This document shows positions 50,466-59,800 of a stretch of 64,000 bases of DNA, one piece after another. The number at the start of each line of letters is the position of its first letter. Positions within the stretch are counted from its first letter, which is position 1. Source of the DNA: Symbiodinium sp. CCMP2592 (taxonomy: Eukaryota > Sar > Dinophyceae > Suessiales > Symbiodiniaceae); the NCBI GenBank assembly GCA_905221615.1, contig CAJNDT010000946.1:1025865-1089864 (forward strand), written 5' to 3'. The notes under the pieces are model-generated. The model was given only the letters and a program-made list of their open reading frames with translations, searched no databases and was not told the DNA's origin. Made by a program: the position numbers and the translations under genes.

Positions 50466-50583
50466 TTATGTGTATATATATATATGTACATGTACATATA
50501 TTTTTACATATATATATATATATAAAAATATATATATATATATATATATAGGCGTGTGTGTGTATGTGTATGTGCATATATAT

Positions 50584-50616
<33 letters not shown>

Positions 50617-50618
50617 AC
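50466..50618. repeat. TA/GT microsatellite
   Basis: Long (TA)n with (GT)n interruptions. Confidence 0.95.
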
Positions 50619-51160
50619 CCGGATTATTGATGTGTTGGGCTTAAGGGTTAAAGGTTCGGGGGCACATGTTTGTTGTTTGCTCCTGGAGGTCATCCAGCAG
50701 CTGGTCACGGATACTCTTGACCACTTAAGCTTGGCTCTGGCACCTGCTTGGCTAACCGCCGCCTGGACTCCGAAAGTATGTAGAATTACTAAATGGCCCT
50801 TTGTTTTGCGAAATTGGAGGGGCTTAGGTACTCGTCTTGGGAATTTGGCTTCGAAAGTCTGAATCCGGTTTTAGAGCTTTAAAGCTCAGGATTTAGGACC
50901 TTAGGATGAGGGTTTAGGGATACAGGACTTCCTTTTGTTTTCTGCTTGCAGGCAGAATCTGTGCGACATGTACTTACATGTGCATCTATCTGTTCCGATG
51001 TGTGCCGTTGTACTTACATGTGAACTTCTGCTCCTGTTGGCATGTTGTGCAGCCTGTGTACAGGCAGGTTAGTTTGGACATCTCTTCTCCGACCGCTACC
51101 GTTCTGTCTCCCTTATGCGAACCGTAGCGTCGTAGCAAATAGCTGAGCGCCTGCAGCAGT
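50619..51160. other. Unassigned; family D fragment at 50757-50800
   Basis: An open + patch at 50662-50758 ([20 protein letters not shown]) precedes GCCTGGACTCCGAAAGTATG, a family D left end. Confidence 0.3.
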
Positions 51161-51164
51161 CTAT

Positions 51165-51205
51165 ACCTAGACCCACAAAATAGGTAAAATAATGGCCCTT
51201 ACAGT

Positions 51206-51259
<54 letters not shown>

Positions 51260-51288
51260 TATATAGGTACATGGACCCTTGCAGGAAC
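51165..51288. mobile_element. Chimeric MITE: family D left half, family A right half
   Basis: Left ACCTAGACCCACAAAATAGG plus AATAATGGCCC is family D. The centre is (TA)n (51208-51265). Right GGTACATGGACCCTT is family A. Confidence 0.8.
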
Positions 51289-51355
51289 ACTTAACGGAAG
51301 CCTTGAAGGTCGGGGCGGGGGGGGGGGGCGCAGTATCTCGCCCAGGTTTGCCGTG

Positions 51356-51510
51356 GCCCTAAATCCCAAACCCCAAACTTAAACCCTGGACCTGAAACCC
51401 TGAACCCTAAACTTAAACCCTAAACCCTGAACCTTAAACCCCAAATCCTGAACTTCAAATCCTAAACTCATACCCTAAACTTAAACCCTGAACCCTAAAC
51501 CCTATCGCCC
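51356..51510. repeat. CCCTAAA/CCCTGAA array
   Basis: Degenerate telomere-like units, AAACTTAAACCC alternating with CCCTGAACC. Confidence 0.9.
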
Positions 51511-51720
51511 ACTCCTGGCCTACTGGCCTTCGTGCTTGCCGAATGCCTGGCGGACATTAAAGAGGATTTAAAACAAACAATCGCCCAGGTTTGCCTGGGC
51601 TCCTTTTCCATCCCGGGCTCCTGGGGTCCCGGCTACCGGAGCCACAAGGCGACTAAAAACGGAGGGTTCTGGAGTTGTAATGTAGGGCGAACCTTGAAAA
51701 TCAGCTATCTTAGGATATAA
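51511..51720 (+). CDS. Open frame, unassigned
   Basis: Open from within the telomere-like array to TAA. It includes GLLAFVLAECLADIKEDLKQ, TIAQVCLGSFSIPGSWGPGY and SHKATKNGGFWSCNVGRTLK. Protein-like; no family is recognised. Confidence 0.33.
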   Translation, partial: TPGLLAFVLAECLADIKEDLKQTIAQVCLGSFSIPGSWGPGYRSHKATKNGGFWSCNVGRTLKISYLRI

Positions 51721-51755
51721 AAAATTGTGCTATAATATACTGTATTAATCATACT

Positions 51756-51769
51756 GTGTGTGTGTGTGT

Positions 51770-51820
<51 letters not shown>

Positions 51821-51924
51821 CATACATATGAATAAATAAATAAATAAATAAGTATATATATATATATATATACAACATACAGTGTGTGTTCATCATCATC
51901 GTCTGTCAGACATTTGTGCATATA

Positions 51925-51995
<71 letters not shown>
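51756..51995. repeat. GT, CT, AAAT and TA microsatellites
   Basis: (GT)n at 51756-51773, (CT)n at 51774-51818, TAAA steps and (TA)n at 51855-51995. Confidence 0.95.
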
Positions 51996-52000
<5 letters not shown>

Positions 52001-52384
52001 GTGGAATGGGGGTTGCAGTTATGTTCTAGCAGCATTCTATACTCAACCGCCATACCCGAGAAATACTAGTGCTTGCATGTTCACACTCGTGCCAGTAAAG
52101 CCTCGGCGATACACATGCGAGGTTAGCGGCGGGCTAGTTTGATGCTACATCACGCCCGATTTCTTTGTTCGGTCCTGTATAGGGTTTAGAGATAAACAGA
52201 CGGGCTTGGTGTTACAGTTCCAAGAACGGGATAGTCTCCGTCTTCTCAGGTTCTTCGGTACTTCTGAATCAGGTCGGCATGGGGCATGTATTAAGTGCGC
52301 ATCCCTGTGTCTAGCTGGATTCTGCTGCATTGTCCGTGCATGAACTGTGAGGCCTCGAAAGCCTAAGACTTGGTGTTGGAGTGT
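51996..52384. other. No gene recognised
   Basis: Unique sequence with stops; a 61-codon minus frame (52145-52330) without motif. Confidence 0.35.
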
Positions 52385-52456
52385 ACCCTAAGGGTCCATG
52401 TACGCAATAGTATATACTTTGGCTTTAAAGTACTCCCAATACAGGTACATATAGAG
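52385..52456. mobile_element. MITE family A, copy 9 (right end lost)
   Basis: CCCTAAGGGTCCATGTACGC and AGTATATACTTTGGC are clear; the right inverted end is degraded. Confidence 0.75.
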
Positions 52457-52756
52457 CCTCCCGAACCCTGTTTCGACAACTGAGCCTCCTCTTTCATCAG
52501 GAAAGCGTAACTTTCGAGGGTCACTTTCTACCGCTTTTACTCGAGCCGAATTCTTGAGGCCACTAAGTTAGGTTTGTGTCGCAGTCACTGGTTCTCGGGT
52601 CCTTCGATTTAGTTCTCTCGCACTTGGCATTTTAGGGTTTAGGGTTTAGGACCATAGGGTAGGACTGCCTGTGTGTAGGAACGACATGCTTTGGGCCGGG
52701 TTGGGCTGCCAGGGTGTGTGGCATGTAAGGCTAAGTGAGATGCATGGGCCATCCCT
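52457..52756. other. Unassigned
   Basis: A + patch at 52466-52570 (PLSSGKRNFRGSLSTAFTRA) ends in TAG; TTTAGGG copies at 52632-52648. Confidence 0.3.
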
Positions 52757-53049
52757 CCGAGTCCATGTACCCCGATAGTATGTACTTTGGCCCTAAAATA
52801 CCTATATAGGGACTAGTAGTAGGTAGTTGTAGTAGTAGTAGTAGCAGTAGTAGTAGTAGTAGCAGGAGGAGGAGGAGGAGTAGGAGTAGGAGGAGTAGGA
52901 GTCGAACTAGGAGTAGGAGCAGGAGTAGGAGCAGGAGTAGGAGTAAGAGTAGCAGCAGTGGCAGTAGCAATAGCAGAAGCAGCAGGAGCAGGAGCAGGAG
53001 TACTTGAAGGTCGAAGTAGATACTGCTTGGGTACATGGACCCTAAGGGT
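52757..53049. mobile_element. MITE family A, copy 10, with long trinucleotide array inside
   Basis: Ends GAGTCCATGTACCCCGATAG and TGGGTACATGGACCCTAAGG. The loop holds about 190 bp of (GTA)n and (GGA/GTA)n at 52812-53000, which opens a poly-Leu minus frame. Confidence 0.92.
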
Positions 53050-53064
53050 ACTGCAGTGATCATA

Positions 53065-53250
53065 CACCTCATGTGGCCCCCAGCCCCGTCCCCAATCAGT
53101 ACATGCACTGCAGGTGTGTCTCTTCTCGAACTATGCGATCTTTGATGCTCCAGGAGCAGGGACAGGTCCCTTCGACCCACACGATCAAGCTACGACGCTC
53201 TGTCGACTTCTATGAGCATTACCAGTTCCCTTGGAGTAGAAAATTATAGA
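53065..53250 (+). CDS. Possible terminal exon, unassigned
   Basis: Open from the MITE edge to TAG. Includes HTPHVAPSPVPNQYMHCRCV and KLRRSVDFYEHYQFPWSRKL. A second + frame is also open. Confidence 0.3.
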
Positions 53251-53877
53251 ACCAGAACTGTCAGGATAGTTTGTTAGCTGCCATTTTATTACAGGATGGC
53301 TTTCAGTTGACAGACGTTTGCGCTGAGAGACGACTCAGTGTATGAGGACAGAGTCTTTTGCAGAGTAGGTGGTCCAAAAGCCGAGGCCCACAGAAGCGGC
53401 AAGCCTACTGCATACCACTCACCTTGAATCCGAAACCCCGAACCCCGAACCCCTGAACCCTAAATTCCATAATCGAAATTCCTAAAGCTGAACCCGATCG
53501 AATTTCAAGAATTCGAAAACCTTGGGCCCACTACGCTGTGAAGCATCCTCATGTGTAGCCGGCAAGCTTCGCATTACTTCAGGCTTGACGTTGGAGGCGA
53601 TTTTCGGGCCTCCACAAGGGGTCCATAATGGGTTGGTTCTTTTGAGGCTTTTGGGTTTAGGTGTTGCGTTGTAGCCCCCAAAATTCCGCCTCTTGTTTAC
53701 GGTTCCTTGGACATCCGTTTACATGTCCTGACAACGTTAGGTTTTCGGGTGTTGAGGCATGGCTGTCATAGACTGAAAGATTCTGATCGAGGGTTTGGGG
53801 TTTTGCAGGGTCATTATGTATACAGGGCCTATAGGCTAAACCCTATAAACCCTAAACCCTAGCTTCCGGTTTCGAGT
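53251..53877. other. Unassigned
   Basis: Open + patches at 53297-53424 and 53523-53620; CCCTAAA-like copies at 53435-53465 and 53830-53860. Confidence 0.3.
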
Positions 53878-54177
53878 TTAGGGTTCTTGAACCCTTGACC
53901 CAGGATTGGCGGCTGGATGGTATCTGACAATGATCTGGTCTGTTTCGCGCGGGGAGAATGGGCAGTACTCCAGGAACCCAGGCCCCCTGTTGCGGACTCG
54001 AACGCACGAAACATACGGGTATCTCTCAGGGTCGTTTTGCAGATTCACAAACTGGTACGGCGCTCTTATCAAAGGGGGCCTAAAATAGAGAACTACCCAT
54101 ATAGAGGTCTCAAAAGGTTCCCCTATCGTCGAAGCAACTACTTTCGAACATAATTTCCCCGAAATCGGCGAGAGCAC
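53878..54177. CDS. Coding-like island, strand unresolved
   Basis: Minus frame 53878-54177 (99 codons; PYQFVNLQNDPERYPYVSCV) and two + frames (for example RNPGPLLRTRTHETYGYLSG) are all open. The stretch is probably coding, but I cannot choose a frame. Confidence 0.3.
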
Positions 54178-54724
54178 TCTACTCGAGTCCTATTCGAATA
54201 TTTTTCTGATGAACATGTAGCTTTCTGCGGGTCAGGGATAGTCAACAGGCTTGGCATCGTACCGACGTTGTCTCTACGCACTGGTTCTTCGAAGTGTTCT
54301 CCAAAAACTTCTGTCGATCAGCGTGCAGGATACCATGCGCCCTGAAACGCAGACCAAAACATTGCCAAGGCATGATCAACCATTTCCGAAGACCTCCTCA
54401 GCCGCAGGTTCTGGGAGAAGTTTGCGTCCGCAAGTGGCTGCGAAACTGCAAGCGGAGAAGAAAAGAACGGTCCCTTCGTGCACGATGGTTACACACATTG
54501 TTTGAGTAATTCTATCCCCTGTGATTTCGACCGCAACATGCCATCTACCACAGTCTGAGCTGAACACCCCGAGACCCTAGAGCAGGGAACCTAAGTTGGC
54601 CCCAGCCTATTTCCTTGCAAGAAGTGGAAACGCTTTCTGCATCAAAAGGCAAGCGATGTCTTCCCAGACGTAGACTTTTGATGGTCAGAAGTCATGGCCT
54701 AGGGGGTTGGTTTAAAATATAGGG
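54178..54724. other. Unassigned
   Basis: Overlapping open frames on both strands (54251-54567). No motif. Confidence 0.3.
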
Positions 54725-54822
54725 AACTCCAGAAAGTTGGAATATGGATTAATGGTAGGATCTCCTATAGTTTACTTTAAAGGGGTTACGATAATGATAT
54801 TCCAACTTTCTGGCTTCTACTG
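54725..54822. mobile_element. MITE family K, copy 2
   Basis: CTCCAGAAAGTTGGAATATG and ATATTCCAACTTTCTGGCTT ends. Confidence 0.9.
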
Positions 54823-54823
54823 T

Positions 54824-54946
54824 AGGAGGTCAAAGTTGCAGGCGTTGAATGATGTAGTACAGTATTTATTGCTCGAAGTGGTTAACATCGAAGCCTGGAG
54901 AGCTCGAATCTGTTCCTCATACTTCGTTATGAAAGAATATACATAA
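54824..54946 (+). CDS. Possible terminal exon, unassigned
   Basis: Open from the MITE edge to TAA: RRSKLQALNDVVQYLLLEVV then NIEAWRARICSSYFVMKEYT. Protein-like, no family is recognised. Confidence 0.3.
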   Translation, partial: RRSKLQALNDVVQYLLLEVVNIEAWRARICSSYFVMKEYT

Positions 54947-55336
54947 GCCCGAAGCCCTGTTCAAGCTATTATTAAGGCCCCCCATGTTATTCCAAGCCTG
55001 ATAATAGCCCTTATAGATACCCGTTTGAAGGAACCCTGGAAGGGAACTCTAAAAGGCAGTCTACGTATTCTATTTGTGCCCCGCGGTGTGCTTGATCTCG
55101 GATGCTGTGTGTTGCTCCAATATGACCTTTCCCTGGATTCGATGAGTTTCAGTTGCAATGATAAGGAATCTAATACAGTAGATAGCATCCCAAAAACCCT
55201 AAACCCTAAGCCGTAATTAAACCTTGAACCCTGAAGATGTTGACTTAAATCAAAAATACTGTGTTTGATTTTTCGTAAAACTGCAAATAATATGGGTTTC
55301 TTTTCATGGTACATCACTTAGCTAAATTCCGCAACC
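54947..55336. other. Unassigned
   Basis: Frames on both strands are open at 55025-55216. No motif. Confidence 0.3.
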
Positions 55337-55412
55337 TCGAGTAACCTACCTGTTTAGGGACGTGTATAAGGAACTCACACTTCATAAGGAACACTGAAAA
55401 TGGTAGGGTTTT
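55337..55412. mobile_element. MITE family I fragment
   Basis: AGTAACCTACCTGTTTAGGG and ATGGTAGGGTTTTTGC; centre diverged. Confidence 0.5.
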
Positions 55413-55433
55413 TGCAGGGTTAGGGAATTCCTT

Positions 55434-55535
55434 CCCTAAGGATCCATGTACCCCAACAGTACATACATACTTTGGCCTTTATATGGGTACTTTAGGGCCG
55501 AATTATGTGCTATTTTGGTATATGGACCCTTATAC
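55434..55535. mobile_element. MITE family A, copy 11
   Basis: CCCTAAGGATCCATGTACCC and GGTATATGGACCCTTATA ends. Confidence 0.85.
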
Positions 55536-55781
55536 CCTGAACCCTATGTAGAACCCTTAATTATAGTAACTGCTGAAGTGCATGCCACCTTTGCAGCTCA
55601 TGCCGCATGCCAGTTGTACATGTTCATTTTTCCGTCGCTCTTTAGGCTATGCACAGGTTGAGCCTTGAGCACGCTTTTAAACAAAACACATGTACCATAG
55701 TTGTAGGTGCCACGCCCAACGTAGCACTAACTTCGGTCCTTTGCTTGCGTGTAAAAAATAACTCCGCCTACTGTGTGAGCC
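55536..55781. other. Leader or partial 5' LTR of the retroelement
   Basis: Only about 245 bp separate the last MITE from the first ATG of the element. No TG...CA boundary or primer-binding site could be fixed, and the 3' LTR is outside the window, so the LTR cannot be defined. Confidence 0.4.
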
Positions 55782-56891
55782 ATGTCTGGGAGTTCTGGTG
55801 CAGGGGAATTGATCACTCCACTTGTATCTTATTCCCAGCCTGCTGGTTCACACCAGCAGGTTATGAGCCCAACGCTTGGGCAGGGCTATGGCACCACAGC
55901 ACAGCAGCCATCCCCACCTCCCGGGAGGGATGGTATGCCAAATGTACCAGGTTCAACGCCGGCACTTGTACATGGCCAAACAGGTGGAATGGGCTTTGAA
56001 CCTATGGCTACGGGAGGGGCACTTGGAGGCATAGACCAGACTGGGGTTTGCGCAGACTCAGGGGGAATGCCACAAGTGTCGACCGCCACTGAAGGCGGTG
56101 ATGAGGTACAGATGGTTGTGCCGATACCGGGCAATGTTGCGCCGGGCGGGAGCCCAGGGCTAGAGGCCAGCACTGGCATGTTAGGTACCGCGAGTGGTGA
56201 CGCAGAGCCAGGGGGTAGAGTAGTCGCTGGTGCTTCCACGGAGGGGTTTGTGACCCCACGATCGCAACAGGGATTGCCAACCATAGCTGAGATGGTTGAG
56301 GGCTTCCCTAGTACAGGGCTCCAGCTTATGACGCGAGTTGGGGATTTTTTCCGTGTAGCGCGCACTGAGGTGGTGCAGGTACCCGCAGTGGCGCAAGGCA
56401 CACACGCCACACCACCACGAGCAATCACATCACAATCACGTGATAGTCCCAGCGGTGTTCCAAGGCAATTGGCTCTGGGAGAAGGGAGTTTGGGTTCGCA
56501 GAGTAGCTCGCCACCACAGTTGGGAGCGCATGGTACACCCACTTCCTTTGCACCGCCTCCTGGAAGGGATGGCTCCTTGTTGAGCGCGGACATGTTGCAG
56601 CGCATGCAAGCTTTAGAACAGAGGGCCCCCTTACTTTACGGTAGCCTGCCCGAAAAACCCCCATCGAGAACAGACTCATCGTCCCTGCCCCAAGAAGCGA
56701 TTCAAGCTGAGGTTGCAAGGCAGCTAGCGGGGTTTGATCAACGGGCGCAGGCTCAGGACTTGGAAATACAGAGGATGCGGAGGCAACTGGAGGAGGCGGC
56801 CCAAAGGGAACAAGCTCTTAGGGAACAGGTAAGGAGAGAAGTGGCAATGACCAGTAAGTGCCCCAATGGCTCCAACGACACCCCTTGCTGA
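55782..56891 (+). CDS. Retroelement ORF1: gag N-terminal region
   Basis: 369 codons from ATG (CCATGTCTGGG context). The N-terminal 280 residues are Gly/Pro/Ser/Thr-rich and disordered-looking, with two PPPGRDG motifs. The last 60 residues (QAEVARQLAGFDQRAQAQDL, EIQRMRRQLEEAAQREQALR) predict a coiled coil, as in many copia gag proteins. It ends in TGA and overlaps the next open frame (+1) from 56833. A CAG|GTAAGG donor at 56829 and an AG|G acceptor at 56891-56892 would join the two frames correctly by removing 64 nt. Confidence 0.8.
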   Translation: MSGSSGAGELITPLVSYSQPAGSHQQVMSPTLGQGYGTTAQQPSPPPGRDGMPNVPGSTPALVHGQTGGMGFEPMATGGALGGIDQTGVCADSGGMPQVSTATEGGDEVQMVVPIPGNVAPGGSPGLEASTGMLGTASGDAEPGGRVVAGASTEGFVTPRSQQGLPTIAEMVEGFPSTGLQLMTRVGDFFRVARTEVVQVPAVAQGTHATPPRAITSQSRDSPSGVPRQLALGEGSLGSQSSSPPQLGAHGTPTSFAPPPGRDGSLLSADMLQRMQALEQRAPLLYGSLPEKPPSRTDSSSLPQEAIQAEVARQLAGFDQRAQAQDLEIQRMRRQLEEAAQREQALREQVRREVAMTSKCPNGSNDTPC

Positions 56892-59800
56892 GGTTCCCAG
56901 GCCACCCCTTCAGGATGCGCAAGTGCGCACTCCAATAGCGTATCAGGTGCATGATGCTGCAGCGCAGGCGGTTGAGGCTTTGAGAGCGCCTGCTCAAACA
57001 GCAGCTTCAGCAACTTCAGGGTTATGGTCCAACTTTTGGTCGGGGTTGCAAGGTTCCCAAAGGTTACCTAGCAATGCAGCGCCACCCGGAAGGGTTGGGC
57101 AGCCAAGCAGCGCATTATCGGGTGTGCAAGGGGATTCCACCTCTTCTGGCCCAGACCCCCATTCTCGAGCCGAAAACCCGGGTTTGGGCCAGATCAGGGC
57201 TTCGGGCTCTGGTTTCCAGTCAGTTGCTGCCGCTAGTGCCCCAATTCCCCAGGCTTCAGCTGCTCAGGCCAGCACGGCGCCAGTAGGAGCAGCCAGTGTG
57301 TCGCCGGGGGGAACCCAAGGCCCTCCCACATCAGGTAACACCGTACTTGATGCCGTATTGTTGGGAGTGCAGCAACTGCAAACTTTGCAAGCCCAGCACC
57401 TTAGCAGTAGCAGGAAGGAGGATGCCCCGGAAACGGTGAAAACGGGCATTACAACCTTTCCCAAATTAGCCCCACCAGATCCCGCTGGAGGTTCGTTGGA
57501 ATTCCAGGATTGGTTGCAGCTCATTGCGGGCTTGATGAGTGACTTTTCGGATTCCTCTCAACTTTGGTGGTCAGGGGTAGTCCAGGTAAGCAAAGATGCG
57601 TACGATAAGTGGGTCGTCGCTTCCCCCATCGAGCGCTTGACGGTTGAGCCTGATGAGAGGCCTGAGCTTACGGAAGGCAAATGGGGGAGAGTGAATGCCC
57701 GTGCATGCGCGATGCTCTTAGATGCCCTGGACCCCACGGTTAAATCCGATATCATAGCCCGTAAAGCGAATCAAGCTGCATCACAGATCTTGTTTAGGCT
57801 GTATACGACCTACCAGCCCGGGGGAACAGGGGAACGCAACCTGGTGTTGAGCAACTTGCAAAATCCCCATGTGGTGCAGGATGCAGCCTCAGGTGTGTCA
57901 GCATTGAGGGCGTGGGGACGGTGGTATCAAAGGTGCATAGACTTTGGTATGAGTTTGCCGGATCCAATGGTGTTGGTGGGAGGCCTAACCTCAATGACAA
58001 AGCCCGTCATCTCTAAGGAGCCGGAGGTTTCATGGCGAACCGAGATGGTGAAAAGTGCACTGCAGTTGCATGGTCGACCCTCGGAAGAGGCGGTCAAATC
58101 CTACCACAAACATTTGTTGGCCGAGTTTGAGACTTTGGCTGGAGCTCATGTTGCCAAAAAGGGTGGATCAGGTAACCTGGCATTGAAGGCAGCTGGTGTT
58201 GCTGGGGATAAGCCGGGAAAGGGGAGTGGAGGCAAGGGTGGAGGGAATGCCAACACATGCAAGTATTTCCTTTCGCCGAAGGGGTGTAGGTTTGGGTCCA
58301 AGTGCAAAAGCCAACACTCCATGAACGAGTTGTCTAAGGCGGAACGGTTTAAGAAGTGCTTGAATTGTGGTTCCGAGGAGCATCGCGCTAAGGATTGCAA
58401 GGCCGGTAAGGCGGAACCCAAAGCACCGGATCAAAAACCTTCCGTACAGGCAGCCTCATCCCCCACATCCTCGGGCCAACCCGTTGTCCAAGCCACGCCA
58501 GTGCTCAACATGGAAACCTTCATGCAACAGGCAGTCCAGGCTTTGAGGCAGTTGGAGGCCAATCCACCGTGCAGCGGCACCACGCCGCAAGCCCAGCCGC
58601 CTCAACCTCAGCCGGAAGGCTTGAGTACTGCATCGCAGCAGCCCTCAGTGCCACCGGCACCGGCTGCGCCCGCATCGTCTGCACCCAATCCTTCGGTGAA
58701 GAGGCTCACGATTCGCTCAGTCGTGCCCGCAAGCTGTTTCCCGGTTTCGGGTCTCCCAAACCGGGACTTCCAACCCCCCCATCAGGAGGCTCCAACTCGC
58801 GGGTTGGGAAATGCAAAAAATCAGGGTTTGGCAAACCCCCATTCTCGAGCCGAGAATGGGGGGTTGCTTGAGGCCCCCAAACCCATAGCATATGCGCTTT
58901 TGGACTCTGGGGCCACCCATGCCATGAGGCAGGCCATGGATGAGGAGGAGTGGGAGGCCGCATCGGAAGTACAGGTGAGCCTAGCCGGCGATACCACCAC
59001 AACAATGCGGCTCACATCCTCAGGTACTTTGCTCCTGCCTCCCGGGAGGGATGGCCTAGTGCAGCCAATAGTCCCAATGGGCGCAATCATCGAGCAACTT
59101 GGGTATAAACTGGTTTGGTCAGCCGGTAGTTGCAAGCTGTATCCTCCCGATGGTAAGTCGTTGAGGCTTAGGGTCAAAAATGGTTGCCCGGAATTGGTAG
59201 AGAGCCAGGCCCTTCCGCTGATATCACGGTTGGAGGAACACAAAATGCAACAGGTTGAGGAGCTCAGGCGAAGAACGGATGAGGGGAAGGATCGCATCAG
59301 ACAGGCGAAAATCGCGATGCAGCGCACATGGTGGGATCATTTGGTGGAGCATGTTAGCTCGTCAGCGCCAGCAGCGGGCCACATGGCAGTATCCACGGCG
59401 CCATTCTTTCAGGATGTGCCCGATCGTGCATTGTCAGGCCTACTCCCATCGGAAGATGTGGACTCCAAGACTTTGTGGAAAGCTCTTGAAGAAAGTATGC
59501 CAAACCTCAACCGGCGAAGGAGGAAGGCACTTCATCGAGCATCCAATTGGGTTGTTCACTTGTTTGCGGGCCCTGGCTCGCACAAGGCTTTCAAACGATT
59601 GGAGTCGCAGGATACAGTTGTTGTTGAGCTTGACATTTGCCGCTCAAGGAGCCAAGATCTTTACCATGATCCGCTTTGGACGCTTCTTGCTAAGGTTGCA
59701 AAGTTGGGACGAGTTGCGGCGGTCATTGGAGGTCCACCAACCCGCACGTGGTCCATGTCAGGGCACCGCGCCGATGGACCACATCCACTCCGCTCGCCCA

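Noticed and set aside
52731..53180. 149-codon minus-strand frame with long leucine run
   Set aside because: The run is the (GTA/GGA)n tract in the loop of a MITE.
55886..56605. 239-codon minus-strand frame opposite retroelement ORF1
   Set aside because: Antisense shadow of a GC-rich coding region; no motif, and many similar shadows occur across 56-64 kb.
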